Shown here: in pieces, positions 7,141 through 15,669 of the stretch | Layout: each line of letters starts with the position of its first letter | Numbering within the stretch: position 1 is the first letter of the stretch | Assembly (NCBI GenBank): GCA_017993835.1 | Contig: JAGOLX010000047.1 | Span: forward strand, 1-46,694 | From: Phycisphaerae bacterium | Lineage (GTDB): Bacteria; Planctomycetota; Phycisphaerae; Sedimentisphaerales; Anaerobacaceae | DNA: 46,694 nucleotides | Reading direction: 5' to 3' | Made by a program: the position numbers and the translations under genes | Notes under the pieces: generated by a model | The model's database searches: none | What the model was told of the DNA's origin: nothing | The model's input: only the letters and a program-made list of their open reading frames with translations

Positions 7141-8910
7141 ATGGGGTACACAAAACAGATGCCGTCTCCGGCGGGGATGCAGAAGACGGAGTGGGTCATC
7201 CCGCCCGCCGACGAACGGACGGGGCAACTCGCCAACTCGCTGAAGATCTCCCCGCTGATCGCGCAGATTCTCATCAATCGGGGGGTCATCGAGGCTCGCG
7301 AGGGCAGCGTCTTCCTGCAACCCAAGCTCACGGAGCTGATCCGGCCAGCGAGGATGCCCGGGATCGCGCCGGCCGTCGCCCGCCTTCGACAGGCCATCGA
7401 GAAGAAAGAGAAGATCACCGTCTACGGGGACTACGACGTCGACGGCATCACCGGCGTTTCCATCCTCTGGGAACTCCTCACGCTCCTCGGCGCCCAGGTC
7501 GATTACTACATCCCCCACCGGATCGACGAGGGCTACGGCCTCAATGCCGACGCGGTGCGTTCGCTGGCCGAGGGGGGCACCCGTCTGCTGATTACGGTCG
7601 ATTGCGGAATCTCCGCCTTGGCCGCCGCCGAGCTGGCGGCACAACTCGGCCTGGACTTGATCGTCACCGACCATCACCAGCCGGGACCGGAGCTGCCCCG
7701 CGCGGTCGCCATTCTCCACCCGGCGCTGGACCCTTCCTATCCGAACCAGGACTCGGCAGGCGCCCTGGTGGCCTACAAGCTCGCCTGGGCGGTGGCCGAG
7801 GAGTTCAGCCACGGCCCGCGCCTCGAGCCCAGGCTCCGCGAGTTCATGCTCAACGCGACGACCCTGGCAGCCATCGGCACGGTCGCCGACGTGGTCGATC
7901 TCCGCGGCGAGAATCGCGTGCTCACGCGGTTCGGACTCCAGGCAGTGCCCGACAGCAAGCTGTGCGGCCTGCGGGCTCTGATCCAGTCGGCCGGACTGGC
8001 GGGCAAGGGCGTCGATAGCTGCGCGATCGGCTTTCGCCTGGCGCCGGTGCTCAACGCCGCCGGCCGGATGGGACACGCGAGACTGGCGGTCGAGCTGCTC
8101 ACGAGCACGAGCGAGCTGCGGGCCATGCAGATCGCCGACTACCTCAAGGACCAGAACACCCAGCGGCAGCAGTGTGAGCGCAAGATGCTCAAGCAGGCAT
8201 GCGAGATCGTCGTCGAGCGGGGTCTGAACCACCCGGACCGCCGGAGCATCGTCCTGGCGGCCGAGGGTTGGCACACGGGCGTCCTGGGCATCGTCGCCTC
8301 CCGGCTCGTGGACCGGTTCTTCCGTCCTGCGATCATGATTAACGCGTCGGCGAACGAGAACGGAGTGGCCCAGGGCTCCGCCCGCTCGATCCCGGGCTTC
8401 TGCATGCTCAGTGCCATTGAGGCTTGCTCCTCGCACCTGACCAGCTTCGGGGGCCACAAGATGGCCGCGGGATTGACGCTGCCGCCGGAGAGGATCGAGG
8501 CCTTCACGTCGGACTTCGAGACCTACGCCGTGAAGAATCTCCGCGAGGAGGACGTGGTCGCCAAGATGCACATCGACGCGCTGGCACCCTTGAGACAGTT
8601 CAACCGGGATGTCGTCCGCCAGCTCGACCTGCTCGGGCCGTTCGGGGAAGGCAACCCCAAGCCGGTGTTCGCGACGAAGGGTGTCCGCCTGGCCGCTCCC
8701 CCCAAACGGTGCGGCTCGACGAACGACCACCTCCAGTTCGCCATCACCGACAACACCGCGACCATCCGCTGCGTGGGCTTCCGCATGGGCGGCATCGAGA
8801 AGAAGCTCATCGACAACGAGTACTTCAACATCGCCTACGAAGCCCAGCTCAACCACTACAACGGCAACACCACCGTCGAGTTCATCGCGGTGGACATTCA
8901 GTTCGAATGA
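7141..8910 (+). CDS. recJ: Single-stranded-DNA-specific exonuclease RecJ
   Basis: RecJ is a 5'-to-3' exonuclease on single-stranded DNA that acts in recombinational and mismatch repair. The 589-aa length fits the family. DHH-domain motifs are visible: VYGDYDVDGITG (about 93-104), TVDCGIS, and the family-defining VTDHHQPG with Asp177-His178-His179. The DHHA1 part has GWHTGVLGIVASRL and FGGHKMAAG, followed by the OB-like C-terminus. The start is uncertain. ATGs at 7141, 7159 and 7177 are all in frame, and the last (MQKTEWVIPP, preceded by GCGGGG) looks most like the usual RecJ start. The AAA-ATPase gene begins 40 bp downstream on the same strand. Confidence 0.96.
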   Translation: MGYTKQMPSPAGMQKTEWVIPPADERTGQLANSLKISPLIAQILINRGVIEAREGSVFLQPKLTELIRPARMPGIAPAVARLRQAIEKKEKITVYGDYDVDGITGVSILWELLTLLGAQVDYYIPHRIDEGYGLNADAVRSLAEGGTRLLITVDCGISALAAAELAAQLGLDLIVTDHHQPGPELPRAVAILHPALDPSYPNQDSAGALVAYKLAWAVAEEFSHGPRLEPRLREFMLNATTLAAIGTVADVVDLRGENRVLTRFGLQAVPDSKLCGLRALIQSAGLAGKGVDSCAIGFRLAPVLNAAGRMGHARLAVELLTSTSELRAMQIADYLKDQNTQRQQCERKMLKQACEIVVERGLNHPDRRSIVLAAEGWHTGVLGIVASRLVDRFFRPAIMINASANENGVAQGSARSIPGFCMLSAIEACSSHLTSFGGHKMAAGLTLPPERIEAFTSDFETYAVKNLREEDVVAKMHIDALAPLRQFNRDVVRQLDLLGPFGEGNPKPVFATKGVRLAAPPKRCGSTNDHLQFAITDNTATIRCVGFRMGGIEKKLIDNEYFNIAYEAQLNHYNGNTTVEFIAVDIQFE

Positions 8911-8950
8911 TCGTCGGCAACTGCGAGGATGCCAAGAGGAGTGAGAAGAT

Positions 8951-10117
8951 ATGCTGCTGCGTGAGATCAAGGCCACGAACCTGTTGTCTTTCGGTCCCCA
9001 GAGCGCTCCTTTGGAACTTCGTCCGCTGAACGTCCTGATCGGCCCGAACGGGTCGGGCAAGTCGAATCTGTTGGAGGCCATCAGCCTGCTCCGCGCAGCA
9101 CCGACACATCTCGCAGCACCCGTCCGCGACGGAGGCGGAATCCGGGACTGGATCTGGAAGGGTACAGGCACGCCTGGAACCACGGCGGTGCTCGAGGTCA
9201 CAGTGGAGAATCCTGCGGGCAAGCAACCGTTGCATCACGCCATTTGGTTCACGGAGTCATCACAGAAGTTCGAGCTTGTCGACGAGCAGATCGAGAGCGG
9301 CGCACCTGACCGATCTGAAACGCCGCACTTCTACTACCGCTTCCAGCAGGGGCATCCTATCCTGGGTGTTCCGGGGCAACAGGAGCGTAGAATCCGGCGA
9401 GAGGACGCGTCTCGCGATGAGTCTATTCTCTCCCAGCGAAAGGACCCCGATCAGTATCCGGAGATCACATACCTTGGGCAGGTCTATGCACGGATTCGTC
9501 AGTATCGGGAGTGGTCCTTCGGCCGGTTTACGGTGCCGCGCCAGCCACAGAAAGCCGATCAGACCAACGATTTCCTGGAGTCGGATTGCGGTAACCTTGG
9601 ACTGGTACTGAACCGACTACGCCGGGACCCCGGCGCCAAGCGAAACATCCTTGACAATCTCAAGCAACTCTATGGCGGCATTGAGGACTATGACGTGTCG
9701 GTCGAGGGAGGTACCGTCCAGGTCTTCTTTCATGAGACTGGTCTGGTGAGCCCGGTACCCGCGACGCGTCTCTCGGACGGCACGCTCCGGTATCTCTGTC
9801 TGTTGGCTGTTTTGTGCCATCCCTCCCCGCCCCCGTTGATTTGCATCGAGGAGCCCGAATTGGGACTGCATCCGGATATCATACCGACCCTTGCCCGCCT
9901 GCTGAAGGCTGCATCCGAGCGGAGTCAGTTGGTGGTAACGACCCACTCGGACATTCTCATCGACGAGTTCAGCGACCAGCCGGAGTCCGTCGTCGTGTGC
10001 GAGAAATCGGAGGGACAGACGACGATGAAGCGTCTCGACGGCGGTGCGCTTCAAGAATGGCTCCAGAAGTACAGGCTCGGCCAACTCTGGACTCAGGGCG
10101 AAATCGGGGGGGTATGA
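8951..10117 (+). CDS. AAA-family ATPase (AAA_15/AAA_21, OLD-like) of a two-gene module
   Basis: This 388-aa SMC/ABC-like ATPase begins with an N-terminal strand typical of OLD and RecF-like proteins (MLLREIKATNLLSFG). It has Walker A GPNGSGKS (31-38), an ABC-signature-like RLSDGTLRYL (about 272-281), Walker B LICIEEPELGLHPD with Glu300/Glu301, and the switch segment VVTTHSDIL. There is no nuclease domain of its own. Its stop TGA overlaps the start of the DUF4276 gene by 4 nt, so the pair is translationally coupled. Pairs of this kind of ATPase with a small TOPRIM-like partner include defence systems such as PARIS and AbiL. That role is inference. AGGAG lies 9 nt before the ATG. Confidence 0.88.
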   Translation: MLLREIKATNLLSFGPQSAPLELRPLNVLIGPNGSGKSNLLEAISLLRAAPTHLAAPVRDGGGIRDWIWKGTGTPGTTAVLEVTVENPAGKQPLHHAIWFTESSQKFELVDEQIESGAPDRSETPHFYYRFQQGHPILGVPGQQERRIRREDASRDESILSQRKDPDQYPEITYLGQVYARIRQYREWSFGRFTVPRQPQKADQTNDFLESDCGNLGLVLNRLRRDPGAKRNILDNLKQLYGGIEDYDVSVEGGTVQVFFHETGLVSPVPATRLSDGTLRYLCLLAVLCHPSPPPLICIEEPELGLHPDIIPTLARLLKAASERSQLVVTTHSDILIDEFSDQPESVVVCEKSEGQTTMKRLDGGALQEWLQKYRLGQLWTQGEIGGV

Positions 10118-10725
10118 TGGTGAGGGTCAGATTGTATATCGAGGGAGGCGGCGACAGCCGGTCGCTCCATATCAAATGCCGCGAGGGCTTCCGGAAGCTC
10201 CTGGAGCGCGCAGGATTCAAGGGTCGTATGCCGTCCACGAGAGCTTGCGGTGGTCGCAACGCTGCTTATGACGACTTCAAGACCGCCTTGAGAACAGCAG
10301 CGGCAGGTGACTATCCCGTGCTGCTCGTGGACAGCGAGGCGCCGGTCAATCAGCCTCGCTCTCCCTGGCAACATCTCCAATCCCGAGACGGGTGGGAGCA
10401 GCCCGCCGGGGCAGACGATGACCAAGCCCAATTGATGGTCCAGTGTATGGAGACTTGGTGTCTTGCCGACAGAAACGCCCTGGGGGAGTTCTTCGGCAGC
10501 CGCCTTCGGGAGAACGCCCTGCCATCGCTGGACAACCTCGAAGCAAAGGCCAAGGAGACCGTGCAAGAGGCGCTTGCCAACGCAACGCGCGATTGCGGGC
10601 GGCAAAGGGGCTACGAGAAGGGCAGGCGCTCCTTCGAACTGCTCGGCCAACTGGACCCGGCGGAACTCAAGACGCACCTCCCGCACTTCGTCCGTCTTTG
10701 CCAGATGCTGGAGTCGCGATTGTGA
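10114..10725 (+). CDS. DUF4276-family protein (TOPRIM-like partner of the AAA ATPase)
   Basis: The protein has 203 aa. The start MMVRVRLYIEGGGDSRSL contains an E-G-x-x-D motif (Glu10, Asp14), and an acidic DxE motif follows in VLLVDSEAP (Asp73, Glu75). Both resemble the acidic motifs of TOPRIM nucleases. The central MVQCMETWCLADR (108-120) is the hallmark of DUF4276. The ATG at 10114 lies inside the ATPase stop (ATGA overlap); the ATG at 10117 is equally possible. It probably acts with the ATPase as an effector nuclease, by analogy with PARIS AriB or OLD proteins. A hairpin without a T-run follows at 10764-10785. Confidence 0.85.
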   Translation: MMVRVRLYIEGGGDSRSLHIKCREGFRKLLERAGFKGRMPSTRACGGRNAAYDDFKTALRTAAAGDYPVLLVDSEAPVNQPRSPWQHLQSRDGWEQPAGADDDQAQLMVQCMETWCLADRNALGEFFGSRLRENALPSLDNLEAKAKETVQEALANATRDCGRQRGYEKGRRSFELLGQLDPAELKTHLPHFVRLCQMLESRL

Positions 10726-10763
10726 TCCGCCGGCTGGTGCTGGGCACAGAACCGTCGCACGTT

Positions 10764-10785
10764 GCAGAATAACCTGTGATTCTGC
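10764..10785 (+). terminator. Weak terminator-like hairpin after the AAA/DUF4276 pair
   Basis: GCAGAAT and ATTCTGC form a 7-bp stem with an 8-nt loop between the DUF4276 stop and the convergent transglutaminase-like gene. It lacks a T-tract, so function is uncertain. Confidence 0.3.
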
Positions 10786-10844
10786 CATGTTGACTGTGCA
10801 AAATGCGAGGTTTCGACGGATTCCGGGCTGAGGCACACTGTGTT

Positions 10845-12347
10845 CTACTTGGCCCGTTCCACCTTGACCTTCTCGATCTGGAACTGGCCCAGGGCGCTGG
10901 CCATATTGAAGAAGTCGCCGGGCTCGCCGTTGCCGACCGCCAGGGCGATGTGTCCGGCGTCGTAGCCGCCGCGATCGCTGCTCTTGAACGCGGCGTCCAG
11001 GCCGATCCATTTGCCCCCTTTGCCCATCTTGTCGCCGCCGAGGTAGGCTTGGGCCCAGGCATGGCCGCCGAAGCCCTGCATCCCGTTCCATTCCTCAACA
11101 TAGGCGACGCCGACCACGACCTGCGCGGGGATACCGACCGCCCGGCACATGGCCGCGGTCAGGACCGCGAACTCCGAGCAGTCGCCCTGGCGGCTCTCGG
11201 CCACCTCGGCCGCCGACGCATAGCCCACGGACAGGCTCTTGTTGTCGATGTACTCTGCCACAAAGGACTCGATCCGGCGGGCGGCTTCCGCTGCGTCCTT
11301 CGTGTCGCCGACCGCCTTGCGGGCCAGCGTCATGACCCGCTCGTTGTGGCTCTGCAGGAATCGTGTCGGCTTCATCGCTTCGAGCAGGTTGGGATCGTTG
11401 CCTCGGTAGGGGAACGCCCCGCCCGCCGGGGCCGCCACCGGCCTGACCTCCAGGATCACCCTTCCGTCCGGCTGGCGCACCGCCTTCTGATTATCGGTCG
11501 ATGGGATGAGCAGGCCGTCCGTCGTGCCCGGGTTCAGCGTGTAGGTGATCGCGACAGTCGAATGGACGTCTTTGAGCGGCTCCGGACTCTTCTGGAACAT
11601 CCTGTCGATCAAGTCCAGCACGTCGTTGGCGCCCAACGCGAACTCCTTCGGGCAATCGATCATCTCGACCATCATGCCGGCCAGCGGCACCACGCTCTTG
11701 AGGATTCGCGTATCGTCGTCCACGTAGCTGGTCGTGACGACCGGTCCGGCGCCGGGCATATTCAAGGCGGTGGTCGTCTCCGTGAGCTTCACCACCCGCC
11801 CGAGCAGGTCCACTTCCTTTTTGTCTTTGATGACGACCGTTGCAGTCGCGGCCTGCATGATTCCGGGACTGAAGAGGCTCACCGAATACTCCACGCCGGG
11901 CTTGAGTCCCTTCTCGATCGTCAGCAGCCGCAACCCCTCGGCCATCACCGCGCCTGTGGGCCATTGCATCGTGCTCTTCTGCTCGCTGCCCATCGATGAG
12001 GACGTCACATCGACGACGCCGTTGTCGTTCACCACGCCCGCGACCTTCATCATCGTCATGCTTCCCAGACGCTGGAGCGCCGCGAACTGCAGGGGTTTGC
12101 CAGTGGTCGTTTCGACATTCGTCTCCGTCATTTCAATGGTGACGGCGGCCCCCATCCGGCTGATCGTGATGCTCACCTCCTCGGTCGTCGTGACCCGCCC
12201 GCCTTCCACCGTCCGCGTGTGGACCGAATGGCCCACCTTCTTGCCCTCCATGAAAACCGCCAGGTAGCTCGTCTCCTCCTGGGCAAAGGCCGCAGAACAA
12301 ACGACCGCGAGCAAACCAAAGACGACAGCGCGCTTTCTTCTGAGCAT
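10845..12347 (-). CDS. Secreted transglutaminase-like (Transglut_core) protein
   Basis: The protein has 500 aa. The first 22 residues (MLRRKRAVVFGLLAVVCSAA FAQ) form a signal peptide. A long beta-rich N-terminal region of unknown role (about 25-300) precedes a transglutaminase-like papain fold. The triad is in place: Cys390 in QGDCSEFAVLTAAMCRA, His429 in GGHAWAQAY and Asp451 in WIGLDAAF. In bacteria such domains are mostly cysteine proteases or amidases. The frame is open upstream to 12584, but the ATG at 12347 has GGAAGGA about 8 nt before it and gives the signal peptide. It is divergent from murE. A minus-strand TATAAT at 12443-12438 may be its -10 box, but no good -35 was found. Confidence 0.85.
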   Translation of the reverse strand: MLRRKRAVVFGLLAVVCSAAFAQEETSYLAVFMEGKKVGHSVHTRTVEGGRVTTTEEVSITISRMGAAVTIEMTETNVETTTGKPLQFAALQRLGSMTMMKVAGVVNDNGVVDVTSSSMGSEQKSTMQWPTGAVMAEGLRLLTIEKGLKPGVEYSVSLFSPGIMQAATATVVIKDKKEVDLLGRVVKLTETTTALNMPGAGPVVTTSYVDDDTRILKSVVPLAGMMVEMIDCPKEFALGANDVLDLIDRMFQKSPEPLKDVHSTVAITYTLNPGTTDGLLIPSTDNQKAVRQPDGRVILEVRPVAAPAGGAFPYRGNDPNLLEAMKPTRFLQSHNERVMTLARKAVGDTKDAAEAARRIESFVAEYIDNKSLSVGYASAAEVAESRQGDCSEFAVLTAAMCRAVGIPAQVVVGVAYVEEWNGMQGFGGHAWAQAYLGGDKMGKGGKWIGLDAAFKSSDRGGYDAGHIALAVGNGEPGDFFNMASALGQFQIEKVKVERAK

Positions 12348-12607
12348 GTGATGATTCCTTCCGAAGGAGCTTGGGTCCGCCGGGCGCATGGTGTGCACGC
12401 CACACTCGCCGCGTACAGCCGGTTCTTTGACTTGCCCATTATACGCATCGCCCAACTGTTTCTCATCCAAAATCGCCTGAACTGCCGATAATGACAGGGC
12501 TATCACATGAGGTCTTGCCCTGTTGCGTCGTCGCAGGGGCCGGCTTAGAATGGCAGGTCCGCAGGGGTCGGATCCCTTGCACAATTCCTCGCATAGGATG
12601 TTGCAGA

Positions 12608-14074
12608 ATGAACCTGGATGAACTGTTGAGTCTGGTTTCCTCCCATCCGGCTATCGCTGTCCGGATCGATTCCCGTGCCGTGCGCGAGGGCGACGTGTTC
12701 GTCGCCATCAAGGGCGCGTCCTGCGACGGCCGCCAGTTTATCGGCAAGGCCATCGCCAACGGCGCCAAGTACATTGTGTGCGCGGCCGACGGGACCGCTG
12801 CGAACACCGCCGGCGCATCGGACCAAGCGGTCTTTGTGCTCGTAGAGAATCCCGCGATGGCAGCGGGTCTGCTCGCCCAGGCCGCCAACGGCTATCCGGG
12901 CAGGAAGCTGACCTGCCTGGCCGTCACGGGAACGAACGGCAAGACGACGATCACCTTTCTGGTCCGCTCGTGCATCGAGGCCGGGGGCCACAGGTGCGGC
13001 CTCATGGGGACCGTCGTCTACGACACCGGGTCCGGCCAGACCGCTTCGACGCTCACGACGCCCGATTGCCTGACCCTTGCGACGGCTCAGAGGGAGATGG
13101 TGCAAGCCGGCGCAGACCACATGGTCATCGAAGCCAGCAGCCATGCCCTGTCCCAGGACCGCCTGGCGGGCGTGACCTTCCGGGCGGCCGCCTTCACCAA
13201 TCTGACCGGCGACCACCTGGACTACCATCGGACGACGGACAACTACCTGGCAGCCAAGACCCGCCTGTTCACCGCGCTGTCGCCTGACGCGACCGCGGTG
13301 CTGAACAGGCAGGCGCCGCAGTCTCGCCTTATTGCTCAGGAGACCAAGGCTCGTGTCTGCTGGTACGCGGTGGATGAGCCGGCCGACCTGGTCGCGAGCA
13401 TCGAATCGATGACTGTCGAGGGGACCACGTTCGCGTTGGAATTCCAGGGACAGACGGAACGAGTCAAGACGCCGCTCCTGGGCCGGTACAACGTGTCGAA
13501 TCATTTGGCCGCCGCGGGGCTGTGCCTGGCCGCCGGCCTGGATCTCAAGACCGTCGCCGCGGGCCTGTCCTCTCTTGCGGGCGTCCCCGGCAGGTTGGAG
13601 AGAGTCCCCAGCGACGGGTTCGCCGTCCTGGTTGATTACGCCCACACGGACGACGCCCTGCAGAACGTCCTGACGACGTTGCGCCCCTTGTGTCGGGGCC
13701 GGCTCACCGTCCTCTTCGGCTGCGGCGGCGACCGCGACCGGACCAAGCGACCGCGAATGGCCCACGTGACCGAGCAACTGGCCGACGCGATCATCGTCAC
13801 CAGTGACAATCCGAGGACGGAGGACCCGGAAGCCATCATCGGCGAGATCATCGCGGGCTTCGAGGACCCCGGCTCCGAGCGGGTGACAGTGCAGCCGGAC
13901 CGAAGAAAGGCCATCGAACTGGCCATCGCGAACGCGCGTGACAACGATATCATCCTGCTGGCCGGCAAGGGACACGAGACCTACCAGATCATCGGCACGA
14001 AGAAATTCGATTTCAGCGACAAAGACATTGCCCTGCGATGTCTGAGAGAAAGACAATGCAGCCCATCCCGATAG
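12608..14074 (+). CDS. murE: UDP-N-acetylmuramoyl-tripeptide synthetase (meso-DAP-adding)
   Basis: MurE adds the third stem-peptide residue to UDP-MurNAc-L-Ala-D-Glu in the cytoplasm. The 488-aa length is normal. The ATP loop is VTGTNGKTT (GTNGKT at 108-113), followed by the Mur-ligase blocks FTNLTGDHLDYH and LVDYAHTDDALQNVL. The specificity motif SDNPRTED (DNPR at 400-403) predicts meso-diaminopimelate rather than lysine, so this organism should have DAP-type peptidoglycan. The open frame extends to 12491, but the ATG at 12608 has AGGA 9 nt upstream and gives the family start. It overlaps murF by 19 nt (or 37 nt with the upstream murF ATG), so murE, murF and mraY probably form one operon. 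Confidence 0.97.
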   Translation: MNLDELLSLVSSHPAIAVRIDSRAVREGDVFVAIKGASCDGRQFIGKAIANGAKYIVCAADGTAANTAGASDQAVFVLVENPAMAAGLLAQAANGYPGRKLTCLAVTGTNGKTTITFLVRSCIEAGGHRCGLMGTVVYDTGSGQTASTLTTPDCLTLATAQREMVQAGADHMVIEASSHALSQDRLAGVTFRAAAFTNLTGDHLDYHRTTDNYLAAKTRLFTALSPDATAVLNRQAPQSRLIAQETKARVCWYAVDEPADLVASIESMTVEGTTFALEFQGQTERVKTPLLGRYNVSNHLAAAGLCLAAGLDLKTVAAGLSSLAGVPGRLERVPSDGFAVLVDYAHTDDALQNVLTTLRPLCRGRLTVLFGCGGDRDRTKRPRMAHVTEQLADAIIVTSDNPRTEDPEAIIGEIIAGFEDPGSERVTVQPDRRKAIELAIANARDNDIILLAGKGHETYQIIGTKKFDFSDKDIALRCLRERQCSPSR

Positions 14075-15606
14075 AGGCCCTGGCCCGGATCGTCGGAGCG
14101 ACCGTCGCCAGACGGCCCGACGTCGGCAAGCCGGCAGCCGCGGCATCCCATGTCACCGGCGTCAGCACGGACTCCCGCACGATCCAGCCGGGCGATTGCT
14201 TCTTTGCCCTGCCCGGCGAGAACTTCGACGGTCATGACTATGTGGCGCAGGTCCTGTCGAAGGGCGCCGCCTGCGCCGTCGTCAGTCGGGCGGTGGATGG
14301 GATTTCCGGACCGCTGCTGAAGGTCCACGATACTATCGCGGCGCTGGGCGACCTCGCCCGCGAGTACCGTCGGATGAACCGGTATAAGGTGGTGGCCATC
14401 ACCGGCTCCGTCGGCAAGACCACGACCCGCCAGATCGTGCACCACGTTTTGAGCCGCCGCTTCCGCACCCACCAGGCGCAGAAGAGCTTCAACAATCACA
14501 TCGGCCTGCCCTTGACCCTGCTCGGAGCCAAGCCGGACGATGAAGTCATCATCGCCGAGATCGGCGCCAACCATCCCGGCGAGATCGCACCCCTGACGCG
14601 GATCGCCCAGCCGGACGTCGCGGTCGTGACCAACACCCATCCCGCCCATCTCGAGGGTTTCGGCGACCTCGCGACGATCATCCGCGAGAAACTCTCGGTC
14701 GCGGAAGGCCTGTCGGGCGCCGGCGTCTTTCTCATCAACGCCGACATCCCCCTGCTCATGGCGACCGCGCGGGGCTTGACGGCACTCAGTGGCGAGGGCG
14801 TCCCGCCCTTGCGTCCCGCCGGCATCCTGCCGGCGGTTCTTGATGGCATCGACGTCCCGGCGATGAACCATGGGCTGGAAGCCCATGCCGCAAAAGAGCA
14901 AGGGCAAGATGCCCTCGCTACAAGGGGCCGGTCCTTCCGCACCTTCGGCCGGTCCCCCGATGCGGACTATCGCGCCGAGCGGATCGCCTGCTCCGGCACG
15001 AGCAGCACATTCGCGATCCGAGGTACGCAGATCCGCCTGCCGCTGCCCGGTCCCGGCAACGTCGAAAACGCCCTGGCGGCGTGGGCGATCTGCGACCAGT
15101 TCGGTCTGACCCCGAGCGATTTCGCCCAGGCGGTCGAGGACCTGCCCGCTGTCTCGATGCGGGCCGAGACCCTCCAGGTCGGCTCGCTCACCGTGCTGAA
15201 CGACTGCTACAACGCCAATCCCGCGTCGATGAAGAACGCCCTGGCGATGCTGGCCAATCTGCGCTCGTGCTGCGACTCGAACCGCCATCGCCGGCTGGTC
15301 TTTTTCTGCGGGCAGATGGCGGAACTGGGACCACAGACGGAGGCGCTGCACGCCGAGCTGGGTGTCGCGGCCGCCGAGGCGGGCGTCGACCTGCTCGTCG
15401 TGGTCGGCGAGGTCCCCAGAACCACCGCCCAAGTCGCGCGCGAGACCTCGCGGCGTGGCTTGCAGACGGTGTGTTTCGAGGACACCCAATCCCTTTGCGA
15501 CCATATGCAGGACTTTTTGCGGCAAGACGATATAATACTCGTCAAAGGCTCAAGGACGGCCCGCCTGGAACGTGTGGTCCAGGAGTTGATTAAGGATTAT
15601 GGATGA
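14056..15606 (+). CDS. murF: UDP-N-acetylmuramoyl-tripeptide--D-alanyl-D-alanine ligase, with in-frame repeat insertion
   Basis: MurF attaches D-Ala-D-Ala, completing the UDP-MurNAc-pentapeptide. Typical motifs are ITGSVGKTTTRQIV, KSFNNHIGLPLTLL, AEIGANHPGEI, NTHPAHLEGFG and VLNDCYNANPASM. At 516 aa it is about 60 longer than E. coli MurF (452). The excess lies between LLMATARGL and DADYRAERI and is encoded by a composite palindromic repeat at 14789-14921 (residues such as GILPAVLDGI and NHGLEAHAAKEQGQDALATR). Both flanks align normally, so the enzyme is probably active with an extra loop. Two ATGs compete: 14038 has no clear ribosome-binding site, while 14056 has GAGAG 7 nt upstream. Confidence 0.93.
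   Translation: MQPIPIEALARIVGATVARRPDVGKPAAAASHVTGVSTDSRTIQPGDCFFALPGENFDGHDYVAQVLSKGAACAVVSRAVDGISGPLLKVHDTIAALGDLAREYRRMNRYKVVAITGSVGKTTTRQIVHHVLSRRFRTHQAQKSFNNHIGLPLTLLGAKPDDEVIIAEIGANHPGEIAPLTRIAQPDVAVVTNTHPAHLEGFGDLATIIREKLSVAEGLSGAGVFLINADIPLLMATARGLTALSGEGVPPLRPAGILPAVLDGIDVPAMNHGLEAHAAKEQGQDALATRGRSFRTFGRSPDADYRAERIACSGTSSTFAIRGTQIRLPLPGPGNVENALAAWAICDQFGLTPSDFAQAVEDLPAVSMRAETLQVGSLTVLNDCYNANPASMKNALAMLANLRSCCDSNRHRRLVFFCGQMAELGPQTEALHAELGVAAAEAGVDLLVVVGEVPRTTAQVARETSRRGLQTVCFEDTQSLCDHMQDFLRQDDIILVKGSRTARLERVVQELIKDYG
14789..14921. repeat. Composite palindromic element inside murF
   Basis: The ends are inverted copies of each other: GTGGCGAGGGCGTCC...CCCTTGC at 14789-14812, and on the other strand GTAGCGAGGGCATCT...CCCTTGC at 14921-14898. 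Between them lie two perfect 19-nt palindromes with 8-bp arms: CGCCGGCATCCTGCCGGCG (14817-14835) and CATGGGCTGGAAGCCCATG (14869-14887). All 133 nt read through in frame. The build recalls Rickettsia palindromic elements, which also insert in genes. The 16819-16837 palindrome shares the GGCATCCTGCC core. Confidence 0.8.
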
Positions 15607-15669
15607 TCGATTGTTGCGAACCCTCTCCAATCATCAATCATCCGTAATCATTCATCAATCGGAAACAGG
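15607..15669. repeat. murF-mraY spacer with imperfect ATCAATC repeats
   Basis: The 63-nt spacer is AT-rich for this window. It carries GATTGTT at 15608-15614 and several imperfect AATCATC/ATCAATC units up to 15660, related to the heptamer tracts at 23294 and 26328. Confidence 0.45.

Noticed and set aside
12491-12607. Longer murE start at 12491
   Set aside because: The extra 39 residues have no homology. AGGA precedes the ATG at 12608, which gives the family N-terminus.
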